A stretch of DNA of 64,000 nucleotides from Lumbricus rubellus (GCA_945859605.1 OX243812.1:53356093-53420092); one strand, 5' to 3'. Positions 46,548 through 58,462 are shown, numbered from the stretch's first letter. A program made the numbers and translations. The notes: generated by a model from the sequence alone, not told the origin.

Positions 46548-47152
46548 GCAGTGGGTCCAATCCAAAGAATTAGCGCTTGGCACTCGAATCATTGACTGCA
46601 ATAGGTTAGGTCTAGTACGATAAAGCCTTACCAACGTACCGAAATCCCTAAATTCCCTTTAAATAACGAATAAAACTAAATTTACAATTATGTGGTAAAC
46701 ATTTAACTTCAAAATAGGCCAAAAATTTCTAACCGGAAGTTACCCGAAATAGCGCAAAACAGTTTAATTTTTAGGAAGTAGCCCAACAAATAGCCCAAAT
46801 TGACATAATAAACTTTTCCGTTTTATGATCAAACTTCTCTTTTCGCGAGTACATTTCAAGATGTGACGGTGATTTATTCGCTTAATCAGAAAATAATAAA
46901 CGCATACAAAAATATTCATGCTTGTAGGTGGTCAATGCACAATGAGAGAGTTTGGTGGTTTTAACAGAACGGACTATAGTAGAAGTTTGCAGTTACTAGA
47001 AAGGGCTACTCATTTAGTCCAGAAATTAAATACATCTGTCATATTTCGTATATTGGAGCTCCCTTGGTAAGTACATGGAGAAATATCCTGTCCAGAATAA
47101 GTTCTAAGGGTTTAATTTCGTAATTTACACTGAATTGTTGTTTGTTGATTAG

Positions 47153-47308
47153 ATTTTGCTGGTATCGGCAAGTCGTAACCATGAGCACTGGATTGTGCCT
47201 GGTGGTGGGGTGGAACCGACGGAAGATACGTGTATTGCTGCCTTGCGTGAAGTAAAAGAAGAAGCTGGAGCAAATGGAACGCTCGGACGGTGTTTGGGAG
47301 TTTTTGAG
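47153..47308 (+). CDS. NUDT3/NUDT4-like (DIPP): DIPP exon 2 (Nudix box)
   Basis: The acceptor ttgattag ends at 47152. The exon encodes ILLVSASRNHEHWIVPGGG followed by the full Nudix box (GGGVEPTED...LREVKEEAG) and GTLGRCLGVFE. It ends at GAG|gtggaa, a functional but weak-looking donor, phase 0. The 52 residues correspond one-to-one with the vertebrate exon product (LLVSSSRHPDRWIVPGGG... to ...VGIFE). A SINE/LINE-like tail (47377-47445) lies about 70 bp into the following intron. Confidence 0.96.
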
Positions 47309-47376
47309 GTGGAAGCATTTTATACCTATTTGTTGTTTTGTTTGTTGATTGCACTTGTAATATGTGCAGAGTCCGT

Positions 47377-47445
47377 TAATCTTGGGAGCGCTTCTGAGTA
47401 GTCCTCTTGAAGAAGTGCGATACAAACTCATTTAATGAATGGATG
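47377..47445 (+). mobile_element. L2/SINE tail fragment
   Basis: cttgggagcgcttctgagta, gtcctcttgaagaagtgcga and a (GAAT)n end, the same tail as elsewhere in the window. Confidence 0.55.
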
Positions 47446-47599
47446 AATTTTTTAGAGGTTTTCTGGTGTAATTTAATGCTTTCTATAGCTCCATTATAGT
47501 CCTGGGCATGACGTTAAACTGCATCCATCCTCTGCCACAGAGAACCAACAACGTCCCTGTGCCGGTCCTAAGCCCGGACAAAAGGAGGAAGGTTTGCCA

Positions 47600-47990
47600 G
47601 ATGGGTGGCGATACGCTGGCAGTGAAAAACCAAGACGATTGTAATCCGCCAATACCACGACACAAGTGACATAGCTACCCAGATGCTTCAAGGTGTCATG
47701 ATGTGAAGCAGTCATGCACAGGCCGGTCAGGACAGACCAATGGAGAGAGTCGGTGGAGAGAGCGTGGGACACAACGGGCATTGACCCACGTTGTCCTTCA
47801 TGCTTCTCTCCCAATATTCTCTTCAATCAGACAAGGTGGTCTAGATGCTCCAAGGTGTTAATGGTATGCTGCTGACCGGACAGGTTGAGGCTGGGCAACA
47901 TGGCACGAGACAGACTCAGACAGAGAGTGGCGTCGGACTCCTACGGGCATTGAGCCTAAGGATATTGATGATGATGATAGCTCCATTATC
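47600..47990 (+). repeat. Two diverged copies of a LINE-like 3' segment
   Basis: Two diverged segments (about 47625-47790 and 47831-47985) share agatgctNcaaggtgt, ccgg(t/a)caggNNNg and acgggcattgaNcc. The second ends in (GAT)n, like other LINE ends here. Assignment is weak. Confidence 0.35.
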
Positions 47991-48117
47991 TATATTGTGC
48001 TTCATGTGAGGTCATGGTCAGAATTATAACCTATAAAAATTTTGGTTTAGATTCTAATTGCGTATAAAAATGGAAGTGAAGCTATAGTGGGTTAGCAGAT
48101 GAGTTTTAGTCGAAGTT

Positions 48118-48541
48118 ATCTAATGCAGTGGTTCTCAAACTTCGTCAGGCCGCGGACCGGCAATAATTTATTTGGGAAGCTCGCGGACCGCTAACTTTAA
48201 TGGCAAGCACAGACAATTTAAGCGAGCTGTATTAGGCCTATAAAAAAACTAATTTCAGAGTTATTTATAATTAGGGATTTTTAATTAATAAAAATTGTAG
48301 GCTACAGCCAGTTGGCAAGTTAAAATAAGGCACTGGTAATGTAGGCCTATGTTTATAGTTTGAAACTGAAAGTTTGAATAAATTTTCAACAACTGGAATA
48401 ATTTCACAATTTTAAATATATAAATTAATAATTATAATTTATTTTTCACTCTCTCTCAGACTTCTTCACGGACCGGTGATCAGGACTCCGCGGACCGGCA
48501 TCGGTCCATGGACCACCACTTTGAGAACCACTGATCTATTG
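48118..48541. mobile_element. hAT MITE with CAGTGGTTCTCAAAC ends
   Basis: cagtggttctcaaacttcg and ctttgagaaccactg (48126-48533) are the classic hAT (Charlie/Tip100-type) termini. The flanks atctaatg and atctattg match at 7 of 8 bases. Subterminal gcggaccgg repeats occur at both ends. Confidence 0.9.
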
Positions 48542-48626
48542 CATGTACACCAAGTGTCCATAGGCAGCTCAAAGTTTAGCTTATTAAAGAGCATACTTAA
48601 TTATGTGTAAACTTTAGCAGTATAAC

Positions 48627-48803
48627 GAGGTTCGAATCCACCTCCCCGCGTAAGGACCTTGGGCAAGTCCTTCACTTACAATTGCTCAGCGCTTCAGCGT
48701 GAAACTCCGATGCAGTGTCCGCTCTGCATCGGGAGCGCCTCTGAGTAGAGAGCTTGAAGAGGCGCTATAACAAGTGCACATACATACTTACATACATACA
48801 TAA
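48627..48803 (+). mobile_element. tRNA-derived SINE, 5' truncated
   Basis: It begins at the B box (gaggttcgaatccacctc) and runs through ttgggcaagtccttcactta, ..cgtgaaactccgatgcagtg and cgggagcgcctctgagtag to a (CATA)n tail. Confidence 0.8.
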
Positions 48804-49394
48804 CAGAACCAACAGAACATAGAGAATTGAACAGTGAAATCTAAAGTACACATGGAACCAGTTACAGAAGATGTCTTGAGAATCTCAGACCATCCTGTGG
48901 TGGTTCGTTGGTTAGAGCACCTGTAGGTTTGAGTCTACATTCGAGCAGGTTACTATCCTGCATATGATCAAGTCCTTCACTCGCCTTTACTCTGCACTAT
49001 CGATGTTCTGATAAATTATCGTGGGCATTTCTGAACTTTGGAAGGAGGGTGTGATATAAATACCATTGTGTGTAAATATTGTGCTGTTCTGTATCAATTG
49101 TACTGGTTCAAAGCACTGGAGAAGTATAGTTGATTCAGTGCCAGGTTTGCTCATATGAGGTGTTAAGAACATTTCAAATATCCCCAGAGTATATGAGAAG
49201 AATGGCTGAGAATTTGCATTCATGCTAATCTCTGAGTATAAGAATAACAACGATAATTTCCATGATGCCATAGCACAGCCATCCCATTTCAAGGGCGCCT
49301 CATTATGAGACACGGTTCACAACACTGTTTTAATTAACATTGAATTATAATTTATATATCTATATTTGTAATAAATGTTTTTTTTTATCTGCAG

Positions 49395-49476
49395 AATGCT
49401 GAATGTAAAACAAGGACATCTGTGTATGTAATGATTGTTAACGAAGTTTTGGACGACTGGGAAGACAAAAGCATTG
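49395..49476 (+). CDS. NUDT3/NUDT4-like (DIPP): DIPP exon 3
   Basis: The acceptor ttttatctgcag ends at 49394 and the donor ATTG|gtatgt starts at 49477. The peptide NAECKTRTSVYVMIVNEVL, then DDWEDKSIG, matches NQERKHRTYVYVLIVTEVL, then EDWEDSVNIG of human NUDT3. The exon ends with one base of the Gly codon completed by exon 4. Its first 28 bases and the acceptor are duplicated about 700 bp downstream, inside intron 3. Confidence 0.95.
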
Positions 49477-50081
49477 GTATGTCGAAAGATTCTTAAGCAG
49501 TGCTACATAAATGTTTAATACATTTAAATAGACATTCACATGGCATATAATAATAATACACGTGTGCAACTGTACATGCATCCTTATATGTACACACACA
49601 CACACACACACTATACATTACAACTTTCGCCCACAGATGATAGAAACAAAAGAAATACCAAACAAACCTCTCTTAGGAGAACAATGATAGTAACGGTCTT
49701 ATTTTCCATGTAACCTGTACCTGGATCTGTTGTAACATATAAAATGGTCAATGAAAGAAGATACTGTTACTTTTTAATTTTTGTTAACTTTGGTGGGGAG
49801 GTCAGTCTTGAATGCTTGTGACAAATATTTTTGGTAAAAATATACTCAGATAGCATTGAGAAGTGATTAAGACATGATGTTCTAATCTTGAATGAAAGAT
49901 GCTGAGTACTGTAGTGCCTTAACTCTTTCCCGCCGGACCGGGTCACCCGTGACCCCATTAACAGCATAGGTATTAATTAAAACAATTCCGGCTGGAAAGA
50001 GTTAATAGGCAGTTATTATCTGATTGGGTGATTGACTTATTCCTGTTCGCATATCAGATTGATTGATTTGTAATAATTGTA

Positions 50082-50122
50082 TTTTTATCTGCAGAATGCC
50101 GAATGTAAAACAAGGACATCTG
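50082..50122 (+). pseudogene. Partial duplicate of DIPP exon 3 with its splice acceptor
   Basis: ttttatctgcag plus the first 28 bases of exon 3 (one substitution, GCT to GCC) recur in intron 3, then run into a (TGAT)n microsatellite. Read in frame it gives NAECKTRTSD and a stop, so splicing to it would truncate the protein. Confidence 0.85.
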
Positions 50123-50286
50123 ATTGATTGATTGATTGATTGATACCTGACCCATTATATCAGGTTGAATAACAAATTGTTTGTTTACATTGTAACTATA
50201 AGGAACATAACTTTTTTGTTATAAGCTGTTCTTTTGGTGTAATATGTTTGATTGATTGATTTGCTTATTGATTTGTTGTTTTTTAG

Positions 50287-50408
50287 GGCGAAGGAGAGAG
50301 TGGTTTACGCTGGTGGATGCCGTGCAGCATCTGAGGTTACATCGGCCAGAGCAGAGCAACTATCTTGACCTGCTAAAGCACAAAACTAAGGGCGAATCCT
50401 CCTCTTGA
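50287..50408 (+). CDS. NUDT3/NUDT4-like (DIPP): DIPP exon 4 (stop codon)
   Basis: The acceptor ttttttag ends at 50286. The peptide RRREWFTLVDAVQHLRLHRP, then EQSNYLDLLK, matches RKREWFKIEDAIKVLQYHKP, then VQASYFETLR of NUDT3. The stop TGA is at 50406-50408. The tail KHKTKGESSS is about 20 residues shorter than the vertebrate tail, which is variable among homologues. The sequence downstream is AT-rich and probably 3' UTR; one AATAAA lies at 53184, with no proof of use. Confidence 0.94.
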
Positions 50409-51511
50409 TGGACAGAGTCCTACTATATCTGCTGTTCATCAATGTCCATGGCTAACTCAGATGATTTTTGATAGTTCCATGTCTGTAATTTTGCTGCTGA
50501 CAAGAAAAGGCTGATGCTTAGAAGAAGAAAACCAAAACAATCGATAAAAGATGTTAAAGATGTGACAGGTGCAGACGAATTATGTAAATGATGTTCTTTT
50601 CTGTCGGTTGTTTTGATTCTTTGGAGTCGTGAAAGGCTAAATCGCAATAGGAACAGTAAGTTTCGACGAGATTTGGCATGTTAGGGTGCTGCGATTTGGG
50701 TTTTCTTCTTGTTTCATAGACTGTTCTGTAAGCTTTCTATGAATTGAGGAGGTCAAACAAATTAAAGAATTTCAACTTTTCTTGCAAAACTTTACGTAGG
50801 CCTAAATCTTTGGTATTTAAATGTGTGTGTTCGCTCATGCATGTGTGTGTGAATTGATTAGGTATGTTTATATACATATATGATATATGTATATACATAT
50901 ATGGTATATGCATATACATGTATCTGTGTACATTTTTATATACAGTGTGTTGGTAATATATTTAAACAAATTATCTGTTTGATTTAATTTAGTACTAACA
51001 GTCTTTCTTTATCTGCTCGCTACATCTCATTTCCAGCTTCTATTTTCAATTCATAGTTTGCACATTTAGTCACATGCATGTATTATATACATGTGCATAT
51101 AAATACATATGTGTATGTATACATATGTAATGTATGCACATTGTGCACGTATATATTTGTACTTTAAGGGAAATATATATGCATGTCACAGATTGTATTT
51201 ACAATCTTCATTTTTCATTGGTCTCAAAAGTTTAAGAATTAGTTAACCACATAATTTATGCACACATGATTTCATTTCTGTTGTGCTACGTTGAAGCTGT
51301 TGACCTAATCTGTTTTCTCTCCCATACTTTTGGTTGGCTGCTGTTTTTGTTCAGCCAGCTTCAGTAATCCGTTTTTTGTCATCACGCAGAATTGTTAGCC
51401 GTTTGTGTGAAATTTGGTGCTGTAGGGTAAAGTAATTATCCTTTTGTCTTAGCTATTACCACAAACCATTTTGGGATATGCATCGACATTTTGTGAATGG
51501 ATGCAGTCAAT

Positions 51512-51853
51512 CTGTAGAGCAGTGCTGTCCTACCTGCGGCCCACGGGATGATTTTTAGTGGCCCGCCTAAACTACTGAAATTTTCAAAATGTGCGAAAAT
51601 GAAGATGAAACAAACCACCCACCAACCAACTTGCATAACCATTTCTTTGTAAATTATCTTGTTATTTGACAATGTGAAAACAAAATCCAGTTTCCACGAT
51701 GCATTCATTGCAATTATTCCGTATTAAATTTTAATAGGCCATCAGTTAATAATTTTCAGTGAATTTTAATCGTCGATTTTGAGTTTTCCGGCTTCAGTAA
51801 AAGTTCTTCGGTGGCCTGCAGCGTCGACGAGGTTGGACGGCACTGCTATAGAG
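51512..51853. mobile_element. hAT MITE with CAGTGCTGTCC ends
   Basis: cagtgctgtcctacctgcgg and gaggttggacggcactg (51520-51845) are hAT-type ends. The flanks ctgtagag and ctatagag match at 7 of 8 bases. Confidence 0.85.
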
Positions 51854-51859
51854 TTATAT

Positions 51860-54400
51860 ATTTTGACGTATTGTGTGGTGCGTTGATATACAGATATAGT
51901 GTTTCATTGAAGTTGCTGCTAGTTTTATATAAAAAAAACAATGTGTAAGTAAGTCTAAAATTTCTTCTGCAACTGTAAAATAATAGACGAGATTTATCTG
52001 TATTTTTAGTGTGTTTAAAAAATTAAGAAATGTAGAAAACGGATAAAACCCAATGAAACAACTCTTATGTTGCCGTTTTTATGATGCGTAAAGCTTCAAT
52101 TGATATTTTCTTCAAGTAAAATTGTAGTCAAAGTCATATATATATCCAATGGAGAAGCTCAGTTAAAATCGGTTCAGTTGGGAAAACCATAAGTCAAGCC
52201 GTGTAGGGTACGATGGCTTAAGCAGGCGAGTTTTGATATACTTTTAATGACATCAGGGAAGTCACAAAATGTACCTACTAAACAGTACGCTATTGTACTG
52301 AATTGTATAGAATAAGCTTGTAAAAATTGAAATAGCTCTAAGTGAATTGGTTCTGGTAAGCGATAGTAATCGTATACCTACTTCCTGTGATGTGATGTAC
52401 TTCTTACATTTCCTTTGAGTGACATCCGTTGTTTACCGACGTGAGATTGCTCTGTGACATTTTTAACGTTGTAGGCTAAAGGACTTGTAATATCAGTGTA
52501 TCTGCTTGTTTGCGTGACTTAGACATTTATGCACTTTAAAGGCAAAACCAAGATGAATTGTGACTGATAAATAATCAAATAAGACTGACGCAGTCCGTTT
52601 TTCGTTTACACTTCTCGTGTACCGTTGTTACTCTATAACTGAAAGCATTTTGGGGGGTTTATTCCCATAACTTATTATTATTACTTAATTATTATTATTA
52701 ATGTTATAATGCTGTTCAGGGCACTGGAAACTTTTTGTCTGTTTGAACAGTTCCGGTTGTTGGTATTGTGTTTTTGTTGTGGGATACTTAAAAGATTACT
52801 TTATTGTAATGGGTCGCTGATACCTATGCACACTGGTGAATGAGTACGGCAGTGTGACCAGATGTAGTGTATGTGGAGCAAAACACTTAAATATTTTGTT
52901 TGCATTTTTAATGCTTAAAATTCAAATTAATGTTTAAAATTCAAATTTGGGACCTTCGTGGCAGTTTGATCGGATTTAGTGTACTGAAATTGGGAGCCGT
53001 GCAGTAATCCAGGTTTTTATTATCTGACTTTGCGTCTTGGAAATATATCAAGGTTTTGATTTCTGTTTATTGAGGTTTTCTTTTACTTGTTACTTTTCAA
53101 ATTTTTTGTGGATATTTAATTTTGTTATGCTTGGAATGTTACTGAATGTTCCAGAGAAAATCTTTTTTGAATGACAAACGGTGAATAAAATTATGTTGAA
53201 CATGAGATAAAAAAACCATAGGTATTAAAATAGAGTATAGACAATTTAGGTTTCGTTAGAAGTGTAATTCAGTGACCCCCAAACCACAGTGTATTCTCCT
53301 ACAGTTTAAACTTTGCACAATCTTGAGTTTACCAGTTTATTAAAACATAAAGTTAAATGGCGTGCAAATGTGATGTGTCACTTTTAATATTTTCAATAAT
53401 CAAAGTGTTGCAATTGAATTTCTGCTAATTTTGGCACTGGCCCATTTGAAAATTTTGATGCACCATGACTATGAGGGTATTTGGAGGAAATGCAACTCAT
53501 GCCTATTGTCTTCCATGACGTACTGGTCTTAGATAGGGTTACAATCTCATGAAATCACTTTGGACTACAAAAACTGCATTTGGAGTTCACATCCCTCAAA
53601 TTGCTGTAAAAATTAGCACTCCTTTCAGCCCACAAATTGCGAAATAGGTAAATGGATATGGTTGTTGTTTTACCTTTGAACCTGATTGAACCCAAGTTCC
53701 ATGCGTTTTCAGGCCTTGCGTATGTATCTGAACTATGATAGAATTATATAACAACCTTTTAAAACCTTGCTTTAACTGATGCACGCTTATAAGTAAAGGT
53801 ATTATTTTTGTATGCTCTTCCAAGCTACTGTGTTTGGTTGCAGCCTACATCCAGGCACTCTGTAACAAATTTGTGCCATAATTCTGGCATTGAAGTACCA
53901 GTTTAAATATTCAGAATTGTTAACCGAAATGTTTTTGAGTTTTGTATGTACAGGTACTCTTAAATTGCGATACCATCAGAGAAGTCTAATTAACCAAAAT
54001 GCATTTATATGTCTGAAGATTTTTTGATGAAAAGTACCGTAAATACAACACCATCTGAAGTTCTTTCATTGATGCCATTTCCTTGTCTTATGTTGACTGC
54101 TTTCTATAATTACGCTATGAACACTAGCCTTTTAAGGTGAGGTTGGCAAGGCTGGTGTTAATGGTCATCACAGCTGCATAATGTCATTGTTTCTCTTTTA
54201 CCATGCCGTTTTTATCTTGGTTTTACCTCCTTCAAAACCAGTGTAATATTGTAATATTGAAACCACGGCTCAACATTAGCCCTAGGGAGTAAATAACAAT
54301 GCTAACAGGTCCATTCTTAGTCTCCTTCTTCAACTTCTGATATTTCTTCGAAGCTTTGCTCTTTGACCTACTCTTTTTTTACTTTTGTGCGTTAAGGCCT
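51860..54400. other. Stretch downstream of DIPP with no recognised gene
   Basis: AT-rich sequence, possibly including the end of the DIPP 3' UTR. An AATAAA lies at 53184. No exon or terminal-repeat element recognised. Confidence 0.4.
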
Positions 54401-54420
54401 CATTTTAGAGTGGATTCCTT

Positions 54421-54604
54421 GTGGAGCACGGTGGGTTGCAGGTTCGAATCCACCTCAAGTTGCCACGTTTGGCAAGTCCTTCACTCGCAATTGCTCAGCG
54501 CTTTGGCGTGAAACTCCAATGCAGTGTCCGCGCTGCAGTTGGGAGCACCTCCGAGAGAGAGCTTGAAGGGCACTGTAACAAGTGCACATACATACAAACA
54601 TACA
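54421..54604 (+). mobile_element. tRNA-derived SINE
   Basis: cacggtgggttgcaggttcg (B box), aagtccttcactcgcaattg, cgtgaaactccaatgcagtg, gttgggagcacctccgag and a (CATA)n tail. Confidence 0.8.
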
Positions 54605-54705
54605 GTGAAGTGAAAAAGGCAAGTTGATCACTGAGTTGAGACATAGGAGGGCTGGCTGTGTCACCAATTATTAAAAAATTTGACATGTATCAAAGGTCAT
54701 TGACC

Positions 54706-55112
54706 ATAGCACAACATTATGTACAACACAGTTAATAACAAAGGATTTATTGAGCCCAATAGACACCATTTAAAGGCTTCAAGCAAATTCTTTACAATGT
54801 CTCTAATATTCATTGTTAACAACATTTAAAAGCTTCAAGACAATTCCTTACAATGTCTCTAATATTAATTGTTTGACGTTTAAAAGCTTCAAGACAATTC
54901 CTTACAATGTCTCAGTCTCTAATATTCATACTGACAATAGCACAAAATTATGTACAGCACAGTTAATAACAAAGGATTCATTGAGCCCAATAGACACCAA
55001 TTAAAGGCTTCAAGATATTCTTTACAATGTTAAAAGCTTCAAGACAACTCTTTAGAATGTTAAAAGCTTCAAGACAATTCTTTACAATGTCTCTAATATT
55101 CGTTGTCTGACA
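54706..55112 (+). repeat. Higher-order tandem repeat with TTAAAAGCTTCAAGACAATTC unit
   Basis: Five to six copies of (t)ttaaaagcttcaagacaat with tctttacaatgtctctaata. A larger block (acagttaataacaaaggatt, then gagcccaatagacacca) appears twice (about 54720 and 54960), showing nested duplication. Confidence 0.8.
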
Positions 55113-55596
55113 ACATGATGCAGTTAATAATTCCATGATATTGCAATAAGATGGTCTTTGAGAGCAGTTAGCATACAGTGCCATACACAAACAAACTTAA
55201 ATTTAAACGTAAAAAGGTTCCCAGTGAACAGTCATAAATAATGTAAATGAGATTCTATTTTAGTTTTGAATAAAGAACATTGGTTTAAAGTTTAAATAGA
55301 TGCACTTAATATGACATGAGATTTTCATTCCACTTTGAATTCGCAAATACCTGTTGTTCAATGCAATTAACCATTACAATAGACAAAAGCTTACATCAAG
55401 GTGTAGGCACACACTGAAAATGACAGATCTCTGTCATATACAATAGACATGAATATTGCATAGTACTGTAACTTAACCCAAGATTCTTAATCAAGTATTT
55501 TAAATTTTTAATGCAGCATATCAGTTTTTTATGCAAGTACATATAATTCTGACATTCATGACATTCTTAATTAAGTTACGAATGCTTGCATAATAC

Positions 55597-56385
55597 TAGT
55601 AATGAATCATGCAATATTAATCTATATAAATAAAAATGTAACCGCATTTGGCTCGGCTTCAAAGATCTCCGAACTTTCTCCATTGATTGCTTTTGAAACT
55701 TCACCAAAACGTTTAGTTCCAACAAGGCCGGTTTTGCAGAATGCTCTTTGGGAAAAAGCGCAATCTTTTAAACCAAAAAAGCAACTTTGCAAATTCTACC
55801 GTTTTCAACACATACGCCCGTCGATAAGCCTTGCCTTCCAATTCGGGCGCGTTTCAAATGGTGGTTCAATTGTGTGTTCCGTTTATGTAGCGCATTTCAA
55901 CACATTCGATTGCGGCCTTTTTGCTGACGCGCTTTAGGGTGCTATCCGCGTCGCTGTCAGCCCGTGTCGGGAAGGGACGGTGTGAGGGAGGAAAGGAGGG
56001 GAGGGAGCGGGATGAAGAGGGAGGGGAGAGATGGAGGATAGAAGGAAATTGGAGAGCAGGGGGAGGGGAGGGGGAGAGCAGGGAAGGGAGAAGGGGAATG
56101 GGAGGCCGAGGGGCAGGGGGATGGGGCAGAGGGAGGGGGAGAGGGAAGGAGAGGGGTAGGGGAGGCGGAGGAGAGGGGGAGGATTGGATTTGGAGGCAGA
56201 GGACGGTCTTTTCTGCCACAGCAACGCGTGGCCGGGTTCAGCTAGTATAATATATACAAATAGTTCAAACAAAACACTGACAACATATTTTAGCATGTAT
56301 ATAATATACATGCTAAAATATGTTGTCAGTGTTTTTTTTAACCATTTGTATTATATTATATTAATATTGCATGATTCATTACTAC
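55597..56385. mobile_element. Helentron-like element (copy 2) inside an inverted repeat
   Basis: The Helentron-like body 55621-56246 has the same ends as 13478-13976 and a long (GGGGAG)n tract. An outer inverted pair, agtaatgaatcatgcaatat.. (55597) and ..atattgcatgattcattact (to 56385), brackets it together with a separate near-perfect palindrome at 56268-56350 (acactgacaacatatttta inverted). Confidence 0.6.
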
Positions 56386-56387
56386 CC

Positions 56388-56940
56388 AGACAGCCAGAAA
56401 TCGCAGTGCCCGTACCATGCCAACCTACTTAGCCCACAGCGGCAAACTCGGGGCTCACGGCATCTTCGCCCATCTGGCAACGCCCATCGTACCTCATTCG
56501 GCCCAATAGAGTAGCCCAATAGGGGGCGGATGATCTTTCCCAAACAGGCCCAACGTGTATTCTTCGCCTCATTGAGCACCGCGCGGTGCATAGGTTGCGC
56601 CTATGAATTTATCTGCCGGCCCAGCGGTGTATAAGTGCGGGCTTCTATTCATTGTTATGGCGTCGGCGTCTAGGGGCCCACTGGTGTAAATTCATCGCTA
56701 TCTATCGGCGCGGCATTGGTGTTTGTAAGGGGCCACCTATTGCTCCCCAGGCTACCATCACACTGTCTCTAATGGCCTTTATAGGGCCGCTATTGGCAAA
56801 TGATCGGCCGCTGTCGGCGCTATGAGGTTGGCTGTACTTGGGACTATGGGTTGCCATCCATTCTGCCTACAGTCAGCCCTCACAATGCCTCTAATGGCAA
56901 TATGAAGACCAGGTGTAGACCTATAAATGTGGTTGTAACC
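56388..56940. other. GC-richer block of unknown origin
   Basis: Markedly GC-richer than its flanks, with recurring short phrases (ctctaatggc, ctattggc, gggcc, tatcggc). No frame longer than about 70 codons. It may be an unfamiliar repeat. Confidence 0.4.
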
Positions 56941-56959
56941 GATTCTCAGGTGAATTTCT

Positions 56960-58200
56960 GCAATTTCCAATCACAAAATTAATCCCACAAGAACCCTGAA
57001 ATCTGAGATTCGATTTAGGAGCCCAAATATACTTCTTACATGCAATAGAAAAACGCAAGTTTCCATGAAAATAATTTTTAACAAAGTTCACACCATTCAT
57101 TGTATTAAAAATAAAAACAATATTTATGACAGTAACACATGCAATACATTTTCAAAATCATTAATTCCATTCAATTGGCAAGAGGAATATTATCCAGCTA
57201 AATTTATAATGCAAGATTAATTATTTAAACAGTAAGACTTCTGAAATGTCAAAATCATTCATTTATCTAGAGACTTGAATCAACATTTCACTCAGAGAAA
57301 ATTGAGATTGTCGGAAACAAAAGCTTATCCAACAGACTGAGTTCAGCTAAATTAGGGCAATATAAATCACATTAAAAGGAGAAAATGCAACCAAAAAACA
57401 GTCATACAACCAATATTCAATTGTTAAAATGCATGATACAACAGTCTTTATAATTATCACACATTAGATAAAAATGATTTGTGTAAAAATTGAATTTATT
57501 TACTTGAAAAACTTAATTAATAAATCTATTTAAAAATGAGAATGTTAAATATTAAATTTTAAATGTTTTAGAGAAATGACTACATACACACAAACAGAAC
57601 AAATGCATTCCACAAAAGTTTACTAGCCTTCTGTTTATAACCACACAAATTAGATAACGAAGGTAAAAAGTATCCTCAGAGCTAATTAAATTAGGGCGAT
57701 ATTTAAAAAATCTTTATTACAGTTTTGAGTGCTAATTATAAGCGAAAACAATGTTTTAGCGAACCACTCATAAATACACATTTGTTCATAACAAGATATC
57801 AAATTGATTATTATTTCTAGTTACAACAACACCCTGATTTAAACACACTAGCATATTAAGAATAATAATAAAAATCAAAGCAACATCATTCTGATTGCAT
57901 GAAAAATACAATTTTCCTCTTAAATACATTTTCAACAATTCTTCAGCACACCGCCCCCTTGACAATCATTGCATACATTAACAATCATGTTTACTGAAAC
58001 GCAAACCATGTGTCAATAGAACCGCAGGTCGCACAATTCAAAAATAGGTCATTGGAAATAGCTCAAATAATCATATAGTTGCTGTTTTTACACTAAAACA
58101 ATATCATCTCTGCACATATAAAACAAAACATGCATTGGCAGCAAAAAAATAAACAAAAAGTTGACAAATTTGGAGTTAGTGCTTTTGCGCTCAAAGAAGA
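56960..58200. other. AT-rich stretch with no recognised feature
   Basis: Very AT-rich. No coding, RNA or element structure was recognised. Confidence 0.4.
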
Positions 58201-58204
58201 TGGC

Positions 58205-58275
58205 ATTCATTCATTCATTCAATTTATATAGCGCCTCTTCAAGATATCTACTCATAGGCACTCTCGGCGCTAACT
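58205..58275 (-). mobile_element. L2/SINE tail fragment
   Basis: (ATTC)n, then aatttatatagcgcctcttc and aag..tactcataggc, the reverse complement of the common tail. Confidence 0.6.
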
Positions 58276-58422
58276 AGCCCAAATGATATTAATTAATAGT
58301 CATAGCGAGCGAAAAATAACACGTTGCAAAACAAAACAGTTAGCTGAGAGTCACCTGTGGCGAGCCCTCACAAACACGTAGAGTTGACCATCGGATCCCC
58401 GTAGACAGCTGGTAGATGGCAG

Positions 58423-58423
<1 letters not shown>

Positions 58424-58462
<39 letters not shown>

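Larger units (their letters stand above)
39103..50408 (+). other. NUDT3/NUDT4-like (DIPP): Gene span: diphosphoinositol polyphosphate phosphohydrolase (four coding exons)
   Basis: DIPP is a Nudix hydrolase that removes the beta-phosphate of inositol pyrophosphates and also cleaves diadenosine polyphosphates and inorganic polyphosphate (family knowledge). Four exons join in phase (0/0, 0/0, 1/2) into 152 residues, against about 172 for human NUDT3; the shortfall is in the variable C-terminal tail. The Nudix box G-x5-E-x7-R-E-U-x-E-E-x-G-U is complete at Gly51, Glu57, Arg65, Glu66, Glu69, Glu70 and Gly72, with Ala in the last hydrophobic position. Introns are about 7.95, 2.09 and 0.81 kb. The gene follows IP6K in the same orientation. 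A 4.3-kb foldback transposon ends about 300 bp before the start codon and may affect its promoter. Confidence 0.95.
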
